Below, one piece after another: positions 35,640 through 46,539 of a stretch of DNA of 64,000 nucleotides (its first letter is position 1; each line of letters opens with the position of its first letter). The notes under the pieces were generated by a model. It saw only the letters and a list, made by a program, of their open reading frames with translations. It did not search any database and was not told where the DNA came from. The stretch comes from Macrotis lagotis. Taxonomy: Eukaryota; Chordata; Mammalia; Peramelemorphia; Peramelidae. The stretch covers positions 184,266,306 through 184,330,305 of the forward strand of contig NC_133661.1 of NCBI RefSeq assembly GCF_037893015.1, written 5' to 3'. The translations under genes and the position numbers were made by a program.

Positions 35640-35665
35640 CAAAAAAAAAAAAAAAAAAAAAAAAA
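35640..35665 (+). repeat. Poly(A) run
   Basis: About 25 consecutive A residues within the L1 5' region; no clear element end. Confidence 0.9.
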
Positions 35666-35750
35666 TCAGTGCCTCCATCTCTCCCCTAATCATACCATCT
35701 TGAAAGAACTGAAAATCTGCAGATCTCCATAACTAGATTTGATAACAGGA

Positions 35751-35756
<6 letters not shown>

Positions 35757-35802
<46 letters not shown>

Positions 35803-35812
35803 GCACACACAC
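35757..35812 (+). repeat. (CA)n microsatellite
   Basis: CA repeat with CGCA variants at its 3' end. Confidence 0.95.
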
Positions 35813-35966
35813 ATGCAAACACCCTGAGGTTAGAACAGTGCCTCCCCAACCCCAAAGTGAGCAGAATCAAACTTTAATAGCTTAAAGTAAAGAAATAGGC
35901 TGAAAAATGAAAAAACAACAGTCTCAAAAAAAAAAAGGAATGTGACAACAAAAAGATACTTTGGTG

Positions 35967-36124
35967 TGGGCAGCTAGGTGGCACAGTGGATAAAGCACCA
36001 TCCCTGGAGTCAGGAGTACCTGGGTTCAAATCCAGTCTCAGACACTTAATAATTACCTAGCTGTATGGCCTTGGGCAAGCCACTTAACCCTATTTGCCTT
36101 GCAAAAATCTAAAAAAAAAATTAT
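35967..36124 (+). repeat. WSINE1-type SINE
   Basis: TSD AAGATACTTTGGTG at 35953-35966 and 36125-36138. Confidence 0.9.
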
Positions 36125-36242
36125 AAGATACTTTGGTGACAGAGAACACCAAGACATAAATTTAAAAAACAATAATGTGAAAAAACTATAAGCAAAGAAA
36201 AATTCTAATTAAATTGAAGCCAAATATGAATCTCAAGGAGGT

Positions 36243-36388
36243 TTTTTTTTAAACAAGGCAATGGGGTTAAGTGACTTGCCCAAGGTCACACAAGCTAAGT
36301 AAGTATTAACTATCCAAGGTCATATTTGAACTCAGGTCTACCTGACTCCAGGATCAGCATTCTATCCACTGCACCATCTGCTTGCCTC
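36243..36388 (-). repeat. WSINE1-type SINE, older
   Basis: Antisense and clearly more diverged than its neighbours. Confidence 0.75.
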
Positions 36389-37676
36389 CTGGAACATTTT
36401 TTTTTAATGATAGAGGAAAAATCAAAGGAAAAATGCAAGAAAATTATGAAAAGAGAATTAAAAACTGGACAAAATAGACACATAAAATGCAGAAGAAAAT
36501 AACAAATGAAAAAAATAGAATTGGCCTAATAGTAAAAGTGGAACAAAAATTGACTGAAAAAAAGGAACTTAAAAAGGGAAAGAGGTCAAATGAAAAAAAA
36601 GGGAAGGGAAGTTCACTGAAGAAAATAATTCTTTAAAATTAGAATCTGTTAGATGGAAGCTAATCACTTCATGAAAAAATGAAGAAACAATAAAAAGAAG
36701 TCAAAAGAATGAAAAAGAGAAAATGTAAAATATTCCATCATAACTTACATGGAAATAGATTTAGGAGAAATAAATTAAGAAATTAAGAATCATTAGATTA
36801 CCTAAAAGATATGATTTTGAAAAGACCCTAGATATCATACTTCAAAAAATTATTTAAAAAAATAACCTGACCCAATATTTTAGATTCAGATGGCTATTTC
36901 TAGAACTCTCAGGTAAAGTAAAAAATATTTCAAATAGTAAGAAAGAAACAAAATTTTATGGAGTCACAGTCAGGATCACACAAGATTTAACAGTTTTCAC
37001 ATTAAAGCAGGGGAGGTCTTAGGATATGATATTACAGAAAACAAAAGGTTTGAATGTTCCACCTAAATAATGAATATCATCTTGGGGTTGGGGGGATTGA
37101 ATAGGAATGAATATTTAATAAAATAGAGGACTTTCAAGCATTCCTAATGAAAAGACCAATTCTAAATTAAAAATTTATATCCAAACAAAAGACCCAAGAA
37201 AAGCATAAGCAAAAAATAATCATAAGAAACACAATAAAGCAAAATAGACCTAATTTAAAAAATAATCATGGAAACAGCATTCTGATAAATATAGCAGACA
37301 ATAAAGTAATATCAAAAAATTGTGTCAAGCTTACAAAAGCTTTTATTTCTCAAATATATAGGAAACTAAGTCATATTTCTAAAATTAAGAGTAATTTCCC
37401 AAATGATAAATGGTCAAAGGACAGACAGTTTTCTTAGGATGAAATCAAAACTATTCATAGTCATATAAAAGTGCTCTAGACTACTATTAATTAGAGAAAT
37501 GCACATTAAAAATTTTTGAGAAACAATGTCTCAACTATGGGAAACAGCTATTTTTGGAGGGGACGAGAGGAACTAGGTATGTTAATAAACTGTTGGTAGA
37601 GTTGTATACTCCTCCAACTATTCTCAAGAACAATTTAGAAATATGCCCAAAGGGCTATGAAACTATGCATCCCTCT

Positions 37677-37828
37677 TTTTTAAGGTTTTTGCAAGGCAAA
37701 TGGGGTTAAGTGGCATTCCCAAGGCCACACAGCTAGGTAATTATTAAGTGTCTGGAGACCGGATTTGAACCCAGGTACTCCTGACTCCAGGGCCGGTGCT
37801 TTATCCACTACACCACCTAGCTGCCCCT
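37677..37828 (-). repeat. WSINE1-type SINE in the left arm of the inverted repeat
   Basis: Flanked by TATGCATC- and TGTGCATC-type sequence; absent at the mirror position of the right arm. Confidence 0.88.
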
Positions 37829-38051
37829 GTGCATCGCTTTGACACAGCAATAAGACTATTAGATCTATACTCTGAAAGGAACAAAAAGTAATGACAATGA
37901 ATTAGAAAATAGGGGATACTCATCATTTGGGAAATGACTTAACAAGCAGTGGCAGAGGATTGTGATGCAATACTATTGTGCTATAAGATAGGACAAGGGG
38001 GAGGTGATTTCAGAATAAAAAGTAATGAACCTTTTGGTTCTTGCTTGACTT

Positions 38052-39500
38052 TTCATTATTTTTTTTCTGAAATCACCTCCTCCTTGTCCTATCTTATAGC
38101 ACAATAGTATTGCATCACAATCCTCTGCCACTGCTTGTTAAGTCATTTCCCAAATGATGAGTATGCCCTATTTTCTAATTCATTGTCATTACTTCTTTGA
38201 TCCTTTCGGAGTATAGATCTAATAGTCTTATTGTTGTATCAAATGGATTCATAGTTTCATAGCCCTTTGGGCATATTTCTAAATTGTTCTTGAGAATAGT
38301 TGGATGAGTATACAACTCTACCAACAGTTTATTAACATACCTAGTTCCTCTCGTCCCCTCCAACAATAGCTATTTCCCATAGTTGAGACATTGTTTCTCA
38401 AAAATTTTTAATGTGCATTTCTCTAATTAATAGTAGTCTAGAGGGCAGCTAGGTGGCACAGTGGAAAAAGCACCGGCCCTGGCGTCAGGAATACCCGGGT
38501 TCAAATCCGGTCTCAGACACTTAATGATTACCTAGCTGTGTGGCCTTGGGCAAGCCACTTAACCCCATCTGCCTTGAAAAAAAACCTAAAAAAAAAGAAA
38601 AAAATAGTGGTCTAGAGCACTTTTATATGACTATCAATAGTTTTGATTTCATCCTAAGAAAACTGTCTTTATCCTTTGACCATTTATCATTTGGGAAATT
38701 ACTCTTAATTTTAGAAATATGACTTAGTTTCCTATATATTTGAGAAATAAAAGCTTTTGTAAACTTGACACAATTTTTTGATATTAGTTTATTGTCTGCT
38801 ATATTTATCAGAATGCTGTTTCCATGATTATTTTTTTAAATTAGGTCTATTTTTGCATTTGTTTTGTCTGAGATCTTTACTGCTGACTCTGATTTTTTTT
38901 TAGTTCTGCAGAAGTATAATAAATTGTTCTAGAGTCCTTTATTTTTATACTATGTCTTTCTGTTTCAAGTATGTCTCCTGCAAACAACATAATGTTGGAT
39001 TTTAGTTTCTTATTCATTTTGCTCTCCTCTTCCATTTTATAGGTAAGCTTATCCATTCACATTACCAATTATGATCATTGTGCATTTCTACTGCCCCATT
39101 TTATTTTCTTCTGTATATTCTTCAATTTGTTTTGTGCTTTTTTCTCCTGAAAAGTCTATTTCCTTTCTGACCATTAACTCCCCTAATCTTCCCTACTTTT
39201 TATTGCCCCTTTTCCATATTATTTATCCAAGACAATTCCACTCATGATAAAGGGGGGAAATGCTATCAAACTCCAAAGAGGGAACATGAACTCTGAGATC
39301 AAATCAAAGTATTATTTCTCTCTATTTTTTTTATTTTTTTTTACTTTTTTATGATATGGGTAATTTGGAAATGCTTTAACATGATTTCACATGTATAATT
39401 GACTTTAATTTGTTTAACTTTTCAGGGAATAAGGAAAGGGTGGGAATAAGGAGAAAATTTGGAACTTAATTAAAAAGAAAAGAACATTAAAAATAAATGT
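38052..39500 (-). mobile_element. Inverted L1 segment followed by a sense-strand L1 3' end
   Basis: From 38052 to about 39285 the minus strand reads L1: endonuclease region (39000-38900), then the ORF2 C-terminal end. From about 39286 to 39500 the plus strand reads an L1 3' UTR with an A-rich end. An inverted 5' segment joined to a sense 3' end is the known hallmark of L1 twin priming, though here the inverted part also duplicates the left arm. Confidence 0.6.
38443..38601 (+). repeat. WSINE1-type SINE in the right arm of the inverted repeat
   Basis: Flanked by AATAGTAGTCTAGA and AATAGTGGTCTAGA; absent at the mirror position of the left arm. Confidence 0.88.
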
Positions 39501-39509
39501 TTTTTTTTC

Positions 39510-39905
39510 TAGGAGAGATGGGAATTCAGAGAAGCCTGGAAGGATTTGCATGAACTGATGCTAAATAAGATGAGCAGAACCAAGAGAATGTTATATACCC
39601 TAACAGCAACATGGGGTTGATGATCTTGATAGATTTGCTCATTTCATCAGTGCGGCAATGTGGAGTTTGAACAAAGACCAAAGACTATTGCCTTTAATTT
39701 TTTTTAAAAAAGTATTGTATTATGTAATTTTGCTATTTCTTATACTTCATTTTTTCCCTTAAGGATATGATTTCTCTCTCAATACTTTCAATTTTGATCA
39801 ATGTATAGCATGGAAACAATGTAAAGACTATCAGACTGCCTTCTGTGGGAGGGTGGGGGAGGGAATGGGGAGGATTTTAAAACAGTTTAAAAAACTTATA
39901 CAATG
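39510..39905 (+). mobile_element. 5'-truncated L1 3' end
   Basis: Matches the last ORF2 codons and 3' UTR of the young L1 subfamily (GGATTTGCATGAACTGATGC, TTTGATCAATGTATAGCATG, GGGAGGGTGGGGGAGGGAAT), with an internal deletion, ending in AATGAAATAAATG. Confidence 0.75.
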
Positions 39906-39956
39906 AAATAAATGAAAATGACAAAAAAATAACTGTTTTTTAAAAGAATGAAAATT

Positions 39957-40080
39957 GGGGTGGCTAGGTGGCGTCAGGAGTCCCTGAGTTCAAATCTGGC
40001 CTCAGACTCTTAATAATTACCTAGCTGTGTGGCCTTGGGCAAGCCACTTAACCCCATTTGACTTGCAAAAACCTAAAAAA
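39957..40080 (+). repeat. WSINE1-type SINE, deleted head
   Basis: About 30 bp missing after GGTGGC, which removes the stretch before GTCAGGAG. Confidence 0.8.
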
Positions 40081-40139
40081 ATTTTAAAAATTTAAAAAAT
40101 AATGAAAATTAAAATAAGATAACAGTAAATTTTTTTTAA

Positions 40140-40440
40140 AAGGCATAATAATGTTTCTAGACAAGGAAAGATTAGGACAGGACATTTCTGCTGACATTGG
40201 GATAAGAGATGTACAGGTTCAAATTCTAAGTGACATGAACTGTGGGTATTGGAGGAGGCAGCTGTCGTAACAGCAGCAAGAGCAGAACCTAGAAAGCCCC
40301 ACATTCAGAGATAACAAGGGAATGACACACAATCAAAAAGAGATTAAGGGGAGTTTTGTGATAGCACTTGGTTCAGAATTATGTGCCACTGAGTTTCTTA
40401 TGACTTTAAAGAAAAAGAAAAAAGAAATCCAAATTACCAG
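40140..40440. repeat. Segmental duplication, unit B proximal edge
   Basis: Matches 57340-57600 of unit C (GACATTGGGATAAGAGATGT against GACATTGGGATAGGAGATGT; GAGGCAGCTGTCGTAACAGC against GAAGGCAGCTGTCATAACAG). Confidence 0.75.
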
Positions 40441-42170
40441 TATCTAAAAAGGAAATAGTGAATACACCACAAAGAGCAAAATAAAATAATTTTTAGACAG
40501 GCTTTTGGCCAATTCTATGGCAATAAAACTAAAAATCTAAGTAAAATGGATGAATATTTACAAAAATAGAAGTTGCCCAGATTGAAAGAAAATGAAACAG
40601 AATATTTAAATAATACTACCTTAGAAAAAGAAATTGAGAAAGCCATAAAATGATCATCCTAAGAAAAATATCACACCAGGATCCCATTGATTAAAAAGTG
40701 AATTCTATTTAAAGAATAATTAATTTCAATACTTATATTACTATTTTAAAAAAAGATAAAATCCTACCATATTCCTAAATAAAATAAAAGCAAGCAGATT
40801 ATACAAATATTTCATCAAGATCATATGCTATGATATGTGGGATTTGTACCAGTAATGTAGTACTACTTCAATATTAGTAAAATTGTAAGAATAATTTACC
40901 ATAGCAGAAAAATACAAAAATCATGATTATATAATAGATGCAGAAAATATGTTTTTACAAAATGCAGCACCCTCTCCTATTTAAAAAAAAATTAGAAAAC
41001 ACAATAATAAGGGCAGCTAGGTGGCGCAGTGGATAGAGCACCAGCCCTGGAGTCAGGAGTACATGAATTCAATTCCAGCTTCAGGCACTTAATAATTACC
41101 TAGTTATGTGGCTTTGGGCAAGTTACTTAACCACATTTCCCAAAATAAACAGAAATTTTAAAGAAAGAAAACACAAGAATAAATGAAGTTTTTTTCTTAA
41201 AATGATAAGAAATATCTAAAGCAAAATACAAACATCTGTAATAGGGATAAACTTTTCAGAGATAAAGCAAAGATTCAATTAATGCAATTATTACCTAATA
41301 TTGTACAAAATATACTAACTAAAGCAATAATGCAATATAAAGAAATTGAAGGAATAAGAATAAGCAACAAGGAAATGAAACCATCACTTTTTTTGCAAAT
41401 GATATAATGGTATTCTTTAGGAACCCTTGAGAATCAACTTTAAAAAACTAGTTAAAATGTTAACAACTATAGTAAAGTTGTAATGCATAGAATAAAACCC
41501 AATTATTAGAATTTTCATATATCACCACCAAAATTCAACAGGAAAAGATAAAAAAAAATCTGTTGAAAATAATTACAGCAAGTACAAAACTCTCTCTATA
41601 TATATATACTTCAAACAAGGAATTCCAGGACTAGGATTGAATTTCAAAGAGATCAAAGGAGAAGTACCCATTAGTACAAAAATATCTAAGACTGATGTTT
41701 TTTTGTGGTTGAATGGAATTGAAATTAAAGAGACATCTATCAATTGAGGAATAACTTAACAAAAGTGGTTATATGATTGTGATGAAACAGTACTGTTTTC
41801 TAAAACTATTATCTGATCTAATGCAAAATGAAGTGAACAGAACCAGTAGAATATTGTACTCAATAATAATGATGAAGTGAAATTAGTCAATTGTGACTAA
41901 TTTCTGATAAATGCAATGATCTATGAAAATTCCACAGGACTAATGCTACAAAAAGATATCTACCTCCAGGGAGAAAATTGATGAAATCTGAATGCAGATT
42001 GAAGTGATTTTTTAAAATTTATCTTGATTTTTTTCACAGCAAAGCAAGTGTGGGAATATGTTTTGTAAAAATTCGTATTATAATTAGTATTTTATTTATT
42101 GCCTTCTAAATAGATAAAGTAGGAATAAACAGAGAGAATTTGGAAATGAAAGTAAAATGTTTCAGAATTA
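40440..42170 (+). mobile_element. Old L1 relic, ORF2 to 3' UTR (unit B)
   Basis: Degenerate reverse transcriptase (CTATGGCAATAAAACTAA, TGGATGAATATTTACAAAAA) to C-terminal end and 3' UTR, abutting the TRAV13-like B 3' flank. It corresponds to 57700-60780 in unit C, which is longer. A SINE sits at 41010-41165. Confidence 0.65.
41010..41165 (+). repeat. WSINE1-type SINE
   Basis: Flanked by GAAAACACAA-type repeats; inside the unit B L1 relic and absent from unit C. Confidence 0.85.
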
Positions 42171-42333
42171 TTTACAAGATTTAGCTCCCCATAATGTTTT
42201 GAATTCCTGTATTTCTGTGGTTGTTCTTGTTCCCAACATCACCCACTTTTGCCTAGAAAAATGAATTTGAAAACTCATCAGTTGTATTGTCTGTGTTTGA
42301 TATAAGAGAGTAAGACTGGAGTCAAACCTGCAA

Positions 42334-42372
42334 GGTTTTTGCACAGGCTACAGGTTCTATTGATAACACACC
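42334..42372 (-). other. Orphan RSS-like remnant 3' of TRAV13-like B
   Basis: On the minus strand, GCAAAAACC (42334-42342) matches the nonamer consensus at 8 of 9 positions and is preceded by a spacer-like ACAGGCTACAGG-type stretch, but the heptamer position reads GGTGTGT. About 60 bp around it (roughly 42290-42352) resembles the true RSS flank at 42480-42545, so it looks like a tandem partial duplication of the gene's 3' end that lacks a heptamer. Confidence 0.7.
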
Positions 42373-42524
42373 ATCAAAATATCTGAAGTCATTTGAAGAC
42401 TTAGCTTCTTATAATATAGGAAACTTGTGTGTTGGTTTCCTTTTGCAGAGAGAAATAAAATGGAAAATCCTCAGTTCTATATCTTTGCTTGCAATTAGGC
42501 ATAAGGCTGGAGACCCACCTGCAG

Positions 42525-42563
42525 AGTTTCTGCACAGGCTACAGGTATGCAGAGAGCACTGTG
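42525..42563 (-). other. 23-RSS of TRAV13-like B
   Basis: Heptamer CACAGTG (42557-42563, perfect), 23-bp spacer and nonamer GCAGAAACT (42525-42533), on the minus strand. A second nonamer-like copy without a heptamer lies 191 bp further 3' at 42334-42342. Confidence 0.92.
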
Positions 42564-43104
42564 CACTAGCTGCACAAAAGTAAGTTCCTGAGTCTCCAGA
42601 CTGGGCAGCAGTGATGTGCAGAGAGAGGTGTTGGTCTCCTTTGTTGAGTAGGATTGTTACTCTTCCATTTATTTTTCTGTCCACATTTGAACGAATGTCC
42701 ATTAGCAATTTTGGTGCTTTCCCAGAATCCTTCTTGTACCAAAGAAAATAGTCAAAGGCATTGGTTTTGTAACTGCAGTTCATGATGACTTGATTTCCCT
42801 CCTGAACAGTCAAGGACAGAGGACTTTGTGATACCTGTTCTTCACTTCTCACCCCTGCTTGGAAAGAGAATGGCAGACTCATAAAACAAAAAAAAGGCAT
42901 AAACATATCACACTTTAGAAGTTAATAGACCCTACAAATAATTTATCCCCTTTTTTTCCTCCTCATTTTTAAAAAGAGTGTCCCTCTGGAGCTCCCTCTT
43001 GCTAAAAGACACCCTACACCCATTCCCTGCCGATATTTTTCACCCAGCTCACAGTCCAGGTAAAGTCCCAGGATCATTAATGAAATGCTTAAGTGTGCCT
43101 CCAT
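42564..43104 (-). CDS. TRAV13: T-cell receptor alpha V segment, TRAV13-like copy B, apparently functional
   Basis: Leader exon 43053-43104 encodes MEAHLSISLMILGLYLD plus one base, with a GTGAGC donor. V exon 42564-42854 follows a CCAAGCAG acceptor. The V region begins near VRSEEQVSQSPLSL and contains VIMNCSYKTNAFDYFLWYKK, the CDR2 stretch MDIRSNVDRKINGR, LNKGDQHLSLHITAAQ, and ends DSGTYFCAAS. Both Ig cysteines and the framework-2 Trp are present. The reading frame also runs on through the RSS, but that sequence is lost on V-J joining. It is closer to copy C than to copy A in coding sequence, leader and flanks. Confidence 0.92.
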
Positions 43105-43239
43105 TCTTCCTTTCTCACAGAATCCCCAACTCAGGATTGCACTTCAGAAATCCTCTACTAAAAAAGCTGGTTCAATGTTTTGCATATAGATCATTATTCT
43201 TTTTGCTTAAAAAATATAATAGGTTCTCAGATCAGTCAT

Positions 43240-43265
43240 TGAGCCAATAGAAGACAAACACTACA
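43240..43265 (-). promoter_or_regulatory. Conserved CCAAT block in the TRAV13-like B promoter
   Basis: CCAAT at 43244-43248 followed by AGAAGACAAACACTACATG, about 140 bp upstream of the ATG; shared with copies A and C. Confidence 0.5.
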
Positions 43266-43339
43266 TGTGACATAGTCATACCCACTTGGTCTATCCAAAG
43301 TTTACCATTCATTTGAATTTACTGGTGAAATGGATGTTC

Positions 43340-43352
43340 TGCCACCTTCTGG
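43340..43352 (-). promoter_or_regulatory. CTCF-like core motif upstream of TRAV13-like B
   Basis: Minus strand CCAGAAGGTGGCA, identical to the copies upstream of A and C, 236 bp 5' of the ATG. It is followed on the plus strand by a purine-rich (GGAA)n tract. Confidence 0.65.
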
Positions 43353-43483
43353 CCAGATAAAGATTTGGAAAGAAAGAAGAGAGGGAGGGAGAGCGAGAGA
43401 GAGAAGAGAGAAAAGAAAAAGAGAAAAGAAGAAAGAAAAGAAATGGGGGGGGAGGAGGGAAGGAGAAAGAGAAAAGGAAAAAA

Positions 43484-43546
43484 AGAAAGGAAGGAAGGAA
43501 GGAAGGAAGGAAGGAAGGAAGGAAGGAAGGAAGGAAGGAAGGAAGA
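43484..43546 (+). repeat. (GGAA)n tract upstream of TRAV13-like B
   Basis: A GGAA repeat in a purine-only stretch from about 43370, beginning 20-30 bp beyond the CTCF-like motif. The open frames across it are repeat products. Confidence 0.95.
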
Positions 43547-43984
43547 AGATAACTGACCTCAGTATACCCAAAAAGTAATCTACTTTGACTTTTGGAACCA
43601 CAAGTGAAAAAGTAACTAAACCCCACTGAAGGTTCGTTTTCAGAAAGGCTGATAACAATTACAAGAATCATGGAGGCTTTTTCTTGGTACTATTTTCATG
43701 GTACTATTTGAGTATCTTTGGGCAAATTACTAAGATTTCTGTCTTGTTTTCAATGTTTATTCATTTATCACTTCAGTTTTTATTTTAAAGGTCTATAAAA
43801 TTCAGACAGGTAATATAATGAAGAAACCCTGTCTGATAATCAGAAAGTCCTGCCTCTAATACTGGCCTAACCTATCTATTCTGAAAAAGTCATTTATCTG
43901 TCTAAATTTCTTAATCTGGAAAATGAGGCATTTGGAAAAAATAGCTTCTAAAGTCCCTTCTAATTCTAAGCATATGATTTTAAA

Positions 43985-44792
43985 TGAAAGGCATACAATG
44001 AGGAAAAGAATACTTCAAAATAAAAGAATTGGCCAAGTGGTTAAGGAGATTTAAAAAAAACTCATTGCAGAAAATAATCCCTTAAATATCAAAAATGAGC
44101 AAATGGAAGCTAATGACTTTATGAGAAATCAAGAAGCAATAAAACAAAACCAAAAAATGAAAAAAGTAGGCAATGTAAAACATCTTACTGAAAAAAAAAA
44201 CTGACCTGGAAAATAGTTATAGGGGAAATAATTCTAAAAATAATGGTCACCTGAAAGTCATAATAAAAAAAGAATCTAGATTTTTTTTATAAAATTTTAG
44301 ACATCATCTTTCAAGAAATTCTCAAGGAAAACTGTCCTTATATACATGAACCATAGGGTAAAATTGTATTCAAAAGAATCCAACAATCACCTCCTGAAAG
44401 AGATTCCAAAATGAAAATTCCCAAATATAGTATAGCCAAATTACAGAGCTCCCTAATCAAGGAAAAAATATTGCAAATAGTCAGAAAGAAACAATTGTGG
44501 AACCCCATTTAGAATAAATAATACAGGATTTAGTAGCTGCTACATTAAAGGATCCAAGGGCTTGAAATAAAGTATTTTGGAACAAAAAAAAAAACTTGAA
44601 TTTCAAACAAAAATTAAGTACCCAACAAAACTGAGCATACTCATTCAGGGGAAAAGATGGAATTCAATAAAATAGGGGAATTTTAAACTTTCCTAATAAA
44701 AAACAGAGATAAACAGAAAATTTGACTTTCAAATTCAAGATTCAAGAGAAACATAAAAAGATAAAACAGGAAAGGGAAATCATAAAGTAATT
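43985..44792 (+). mobile_element. Old L1 relic, ORF1 part (unit B)
   Basis: Degenerate L1 ORF1 sequence (AAATGGAAGCTAATGACTTT, TTACAGAGCTCCCTAATCAA, GGATTTAGTAGCTGCTACAT). Its junction with the host flank near 43985 corresponds to that at about 62575 in unit C, so the insertion predates the B/C duplication. Confidence 0.65.
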
Positions 44793-44806
44793 AATAAGAT
44801 TAAACT

Positions 44807-46525
44807 ACTACCTGTTTAGTGCCCTACTAATCAAAATTCCAAAAAATTACTTTAATGAGTTAGAAAAAGTTGTAAGTAAATTCATATGGAGAAATAAAAA
44901 GTCAAGAATTGCCAGGAGCTTAATGAAAAAAAAGTGCAAAAGAAGGGGGCTTAGCCCTACCTGATCTACAATTATATTATAAAGCATCAGTCATCAAAAC
45001 TGTCTGGCATTGGTTAAGAAATAGAGTGGTAAACCAGTGGAATAGACTAGGTGCAATAGCAGTAAACAATTATAGTAATCTGCTGTTTGATAAACTCAAA
45101 GAGTCCAGCTATTGGCATAAAAACTCTCTCTTTGATAAAAATTGCTGGAAAAATTGGAAGTTAGTATGGAAGAAACTTATATTAGACCAACACCTCACAC
45201 CCTTTACCAAGATAAGATCCAAATGCATACAAAATTTAGACATAAAAAACAATACTATAAGTAAATTAGAAGATCAAGGACTAGTTTACCTGTCAGATCT
45301 ATGGAAAGGGGAGCAATTTATGACTAAGGAAGAGATGGAGAACATCGTCAAAAACAAACTAGATGATTTCGATTACATTAAATTAAAAAGCTTTTGCACA
45401 GATAAAACCACTGTAACTAAGATCAAAAGAAATGTAGTAAATTGGGAAACAATGTTTACAACTAATGTTTCTGTCAAAGGATTCATTTCTAAAATATACA
45501 GTGAAATGAGTCATATATTTTTTTTTAAAAAAGCCATTCCCTAGTTGTCAAATGGTCAAAGAATATGCAAAGGCAATTTACAGATGAGGAGATCAAAGCA
45601 ATCCATAGCCATATGAAAAATTGCTCTAAATCATTAATTATTAGAGAAATGCAAATTAAAGACTCTCTGAGGTACCACCTCATACCTCTCAGACTGGCCA
45701 GTAAGACCAGAAAGGATAATGATCACTGTTGGAAGGGTTGTGGGAAATCTGGGACACTATTACACTGTTGGTGGAGCTGTGAACTCATCCAATGTTTCTG
45801 GAGAGAAATTTGGAACTATGCCCAAAGGGCAACAAAAATGTTCATACCCTTTGATGCAGCAATGCCACTACTGGGTCTATACCCTGAAGAGATGATGAAA
45901 AAGGGTTAAAAATATCACTTGTACAAAAATATTCATAGCAACCCTGTTTGCGGTGGCAAAGAATTGGAAATCAAGTAAATGTCCTTCAATTGGGGAATGG
46001 CTTAGCAAACTGTGATATATATATATGTCATGGAACACTATTTGTTCTATTAGAAACCAGGAGGGATGGGAATTCAGGAAAGCCTAGAGGGATTTGCATG
46101 AACTAATGCTGAGTGAGATGAGCAGAAGCAGAACACTGTACACCCTAACAGCAACATGGAGTGATGATTAACCTTGATGGACTTGTTCATTCCTTCAGTG
46201 CAACAATCAGAGACAATTTGGGGCTGTCTGCAATGGAGAATGCCATCTGTATCCAGACAAAGAACCATGGAGTTTAAACAAAGTTCAAGGACTATTCCCT
46301 TTAATTTAGAAAAAAAAAACAGATATCTTATTGTCTGATCTTATTATCTTTTATACCTTTTGTTTCTTCCTTAAGGATATTATTTCTCTCTCATCACACT
46401 CAATTTGGATCAATGTACAACATGGAAACAATGGAATGACTGATAAATTGCTTTCTGTGGGGGGTTTGGGAGGGAAGTAAGATGGGGGGGAATTGTAAAA
46501 CTCAAATAAAATCTTTAATAAAAGA
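44807..46525 (+). mobile_element. 5'-truncated L1, ORF2 C-terminal part and 3' UTR
   Basis: A perfect 14-bp duplication, AATAAGATTAAACT, stands at 44793-44806 and 46526-46539. The body matches the same L1 subfamily as 14120-21134: NCWKNWKLVWKKLILDQHLT, GLVYLSDLWKGEQFMTKEEM, and a 114-codon frame ending MKKG. Long open frames remain (45026-45544, 45565-45909), so this is one of the younger insertions here. It landed in an older L1 relic. Confidence 0.88.
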
Positions 46526-46539
46526 AATAAGATTAAACT

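Larger units (their letters stand above)
35215..38029 (+). mobile_element. Old L1 relic, HAL1-like, including the left arm of a long inverted repeat
   Basis: Begins with an L1-type 5' end (GGATCCAAGATGGTGAAG, a degenerate YY1-like ATGG site), followed by degenerate ORF1 (to about 37200). It then jumps to a piece of the endonuclease region and on to the ORF2 C-terminal end (GGTCAAAGG..., CCCAAAGGGCTATGAAACTA). The reverse transcriptase is missing. SINEs lie at 35967-36124, 36243-36388 and 37677-37828. Confidence 0.65.
37241..38856. repeat. Long inverted repeat, arms about 640 bp after removing SINEs, 22-bp loop
   Basis: The left arm (37241-38029) and the right arm (38052-38856) are near-identical reverse complements, for example GGTGATTTCAG at 38003 against CTGAAATCACC at 38067. 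They end in matching AAAATAGACCTAATTT and its complement. The loop is 38030-38051. Each arm holds a different SINE (37677-37828 minus, 38443-38601 plus) absent from the other, so the palindrome arose before both. Confidence 0.88.

Noticed and set aside
42409-42906. The 165-codon continuous frame as the protein of TRAV13-like B
   Set aside because: It reads through the intron acceptor at its start and the RSS at its end; the real product is the spliced leader plus V exon up to the heptamer.
43302-43671. Several overlapping open frames on both strands, Arg/Lys/Glu- or Ser/Leu/Pro/Phe-rich
   Set aside because: They are products of the (GGAA)n and purine tract; frames stay open because the repeat lacks stops.
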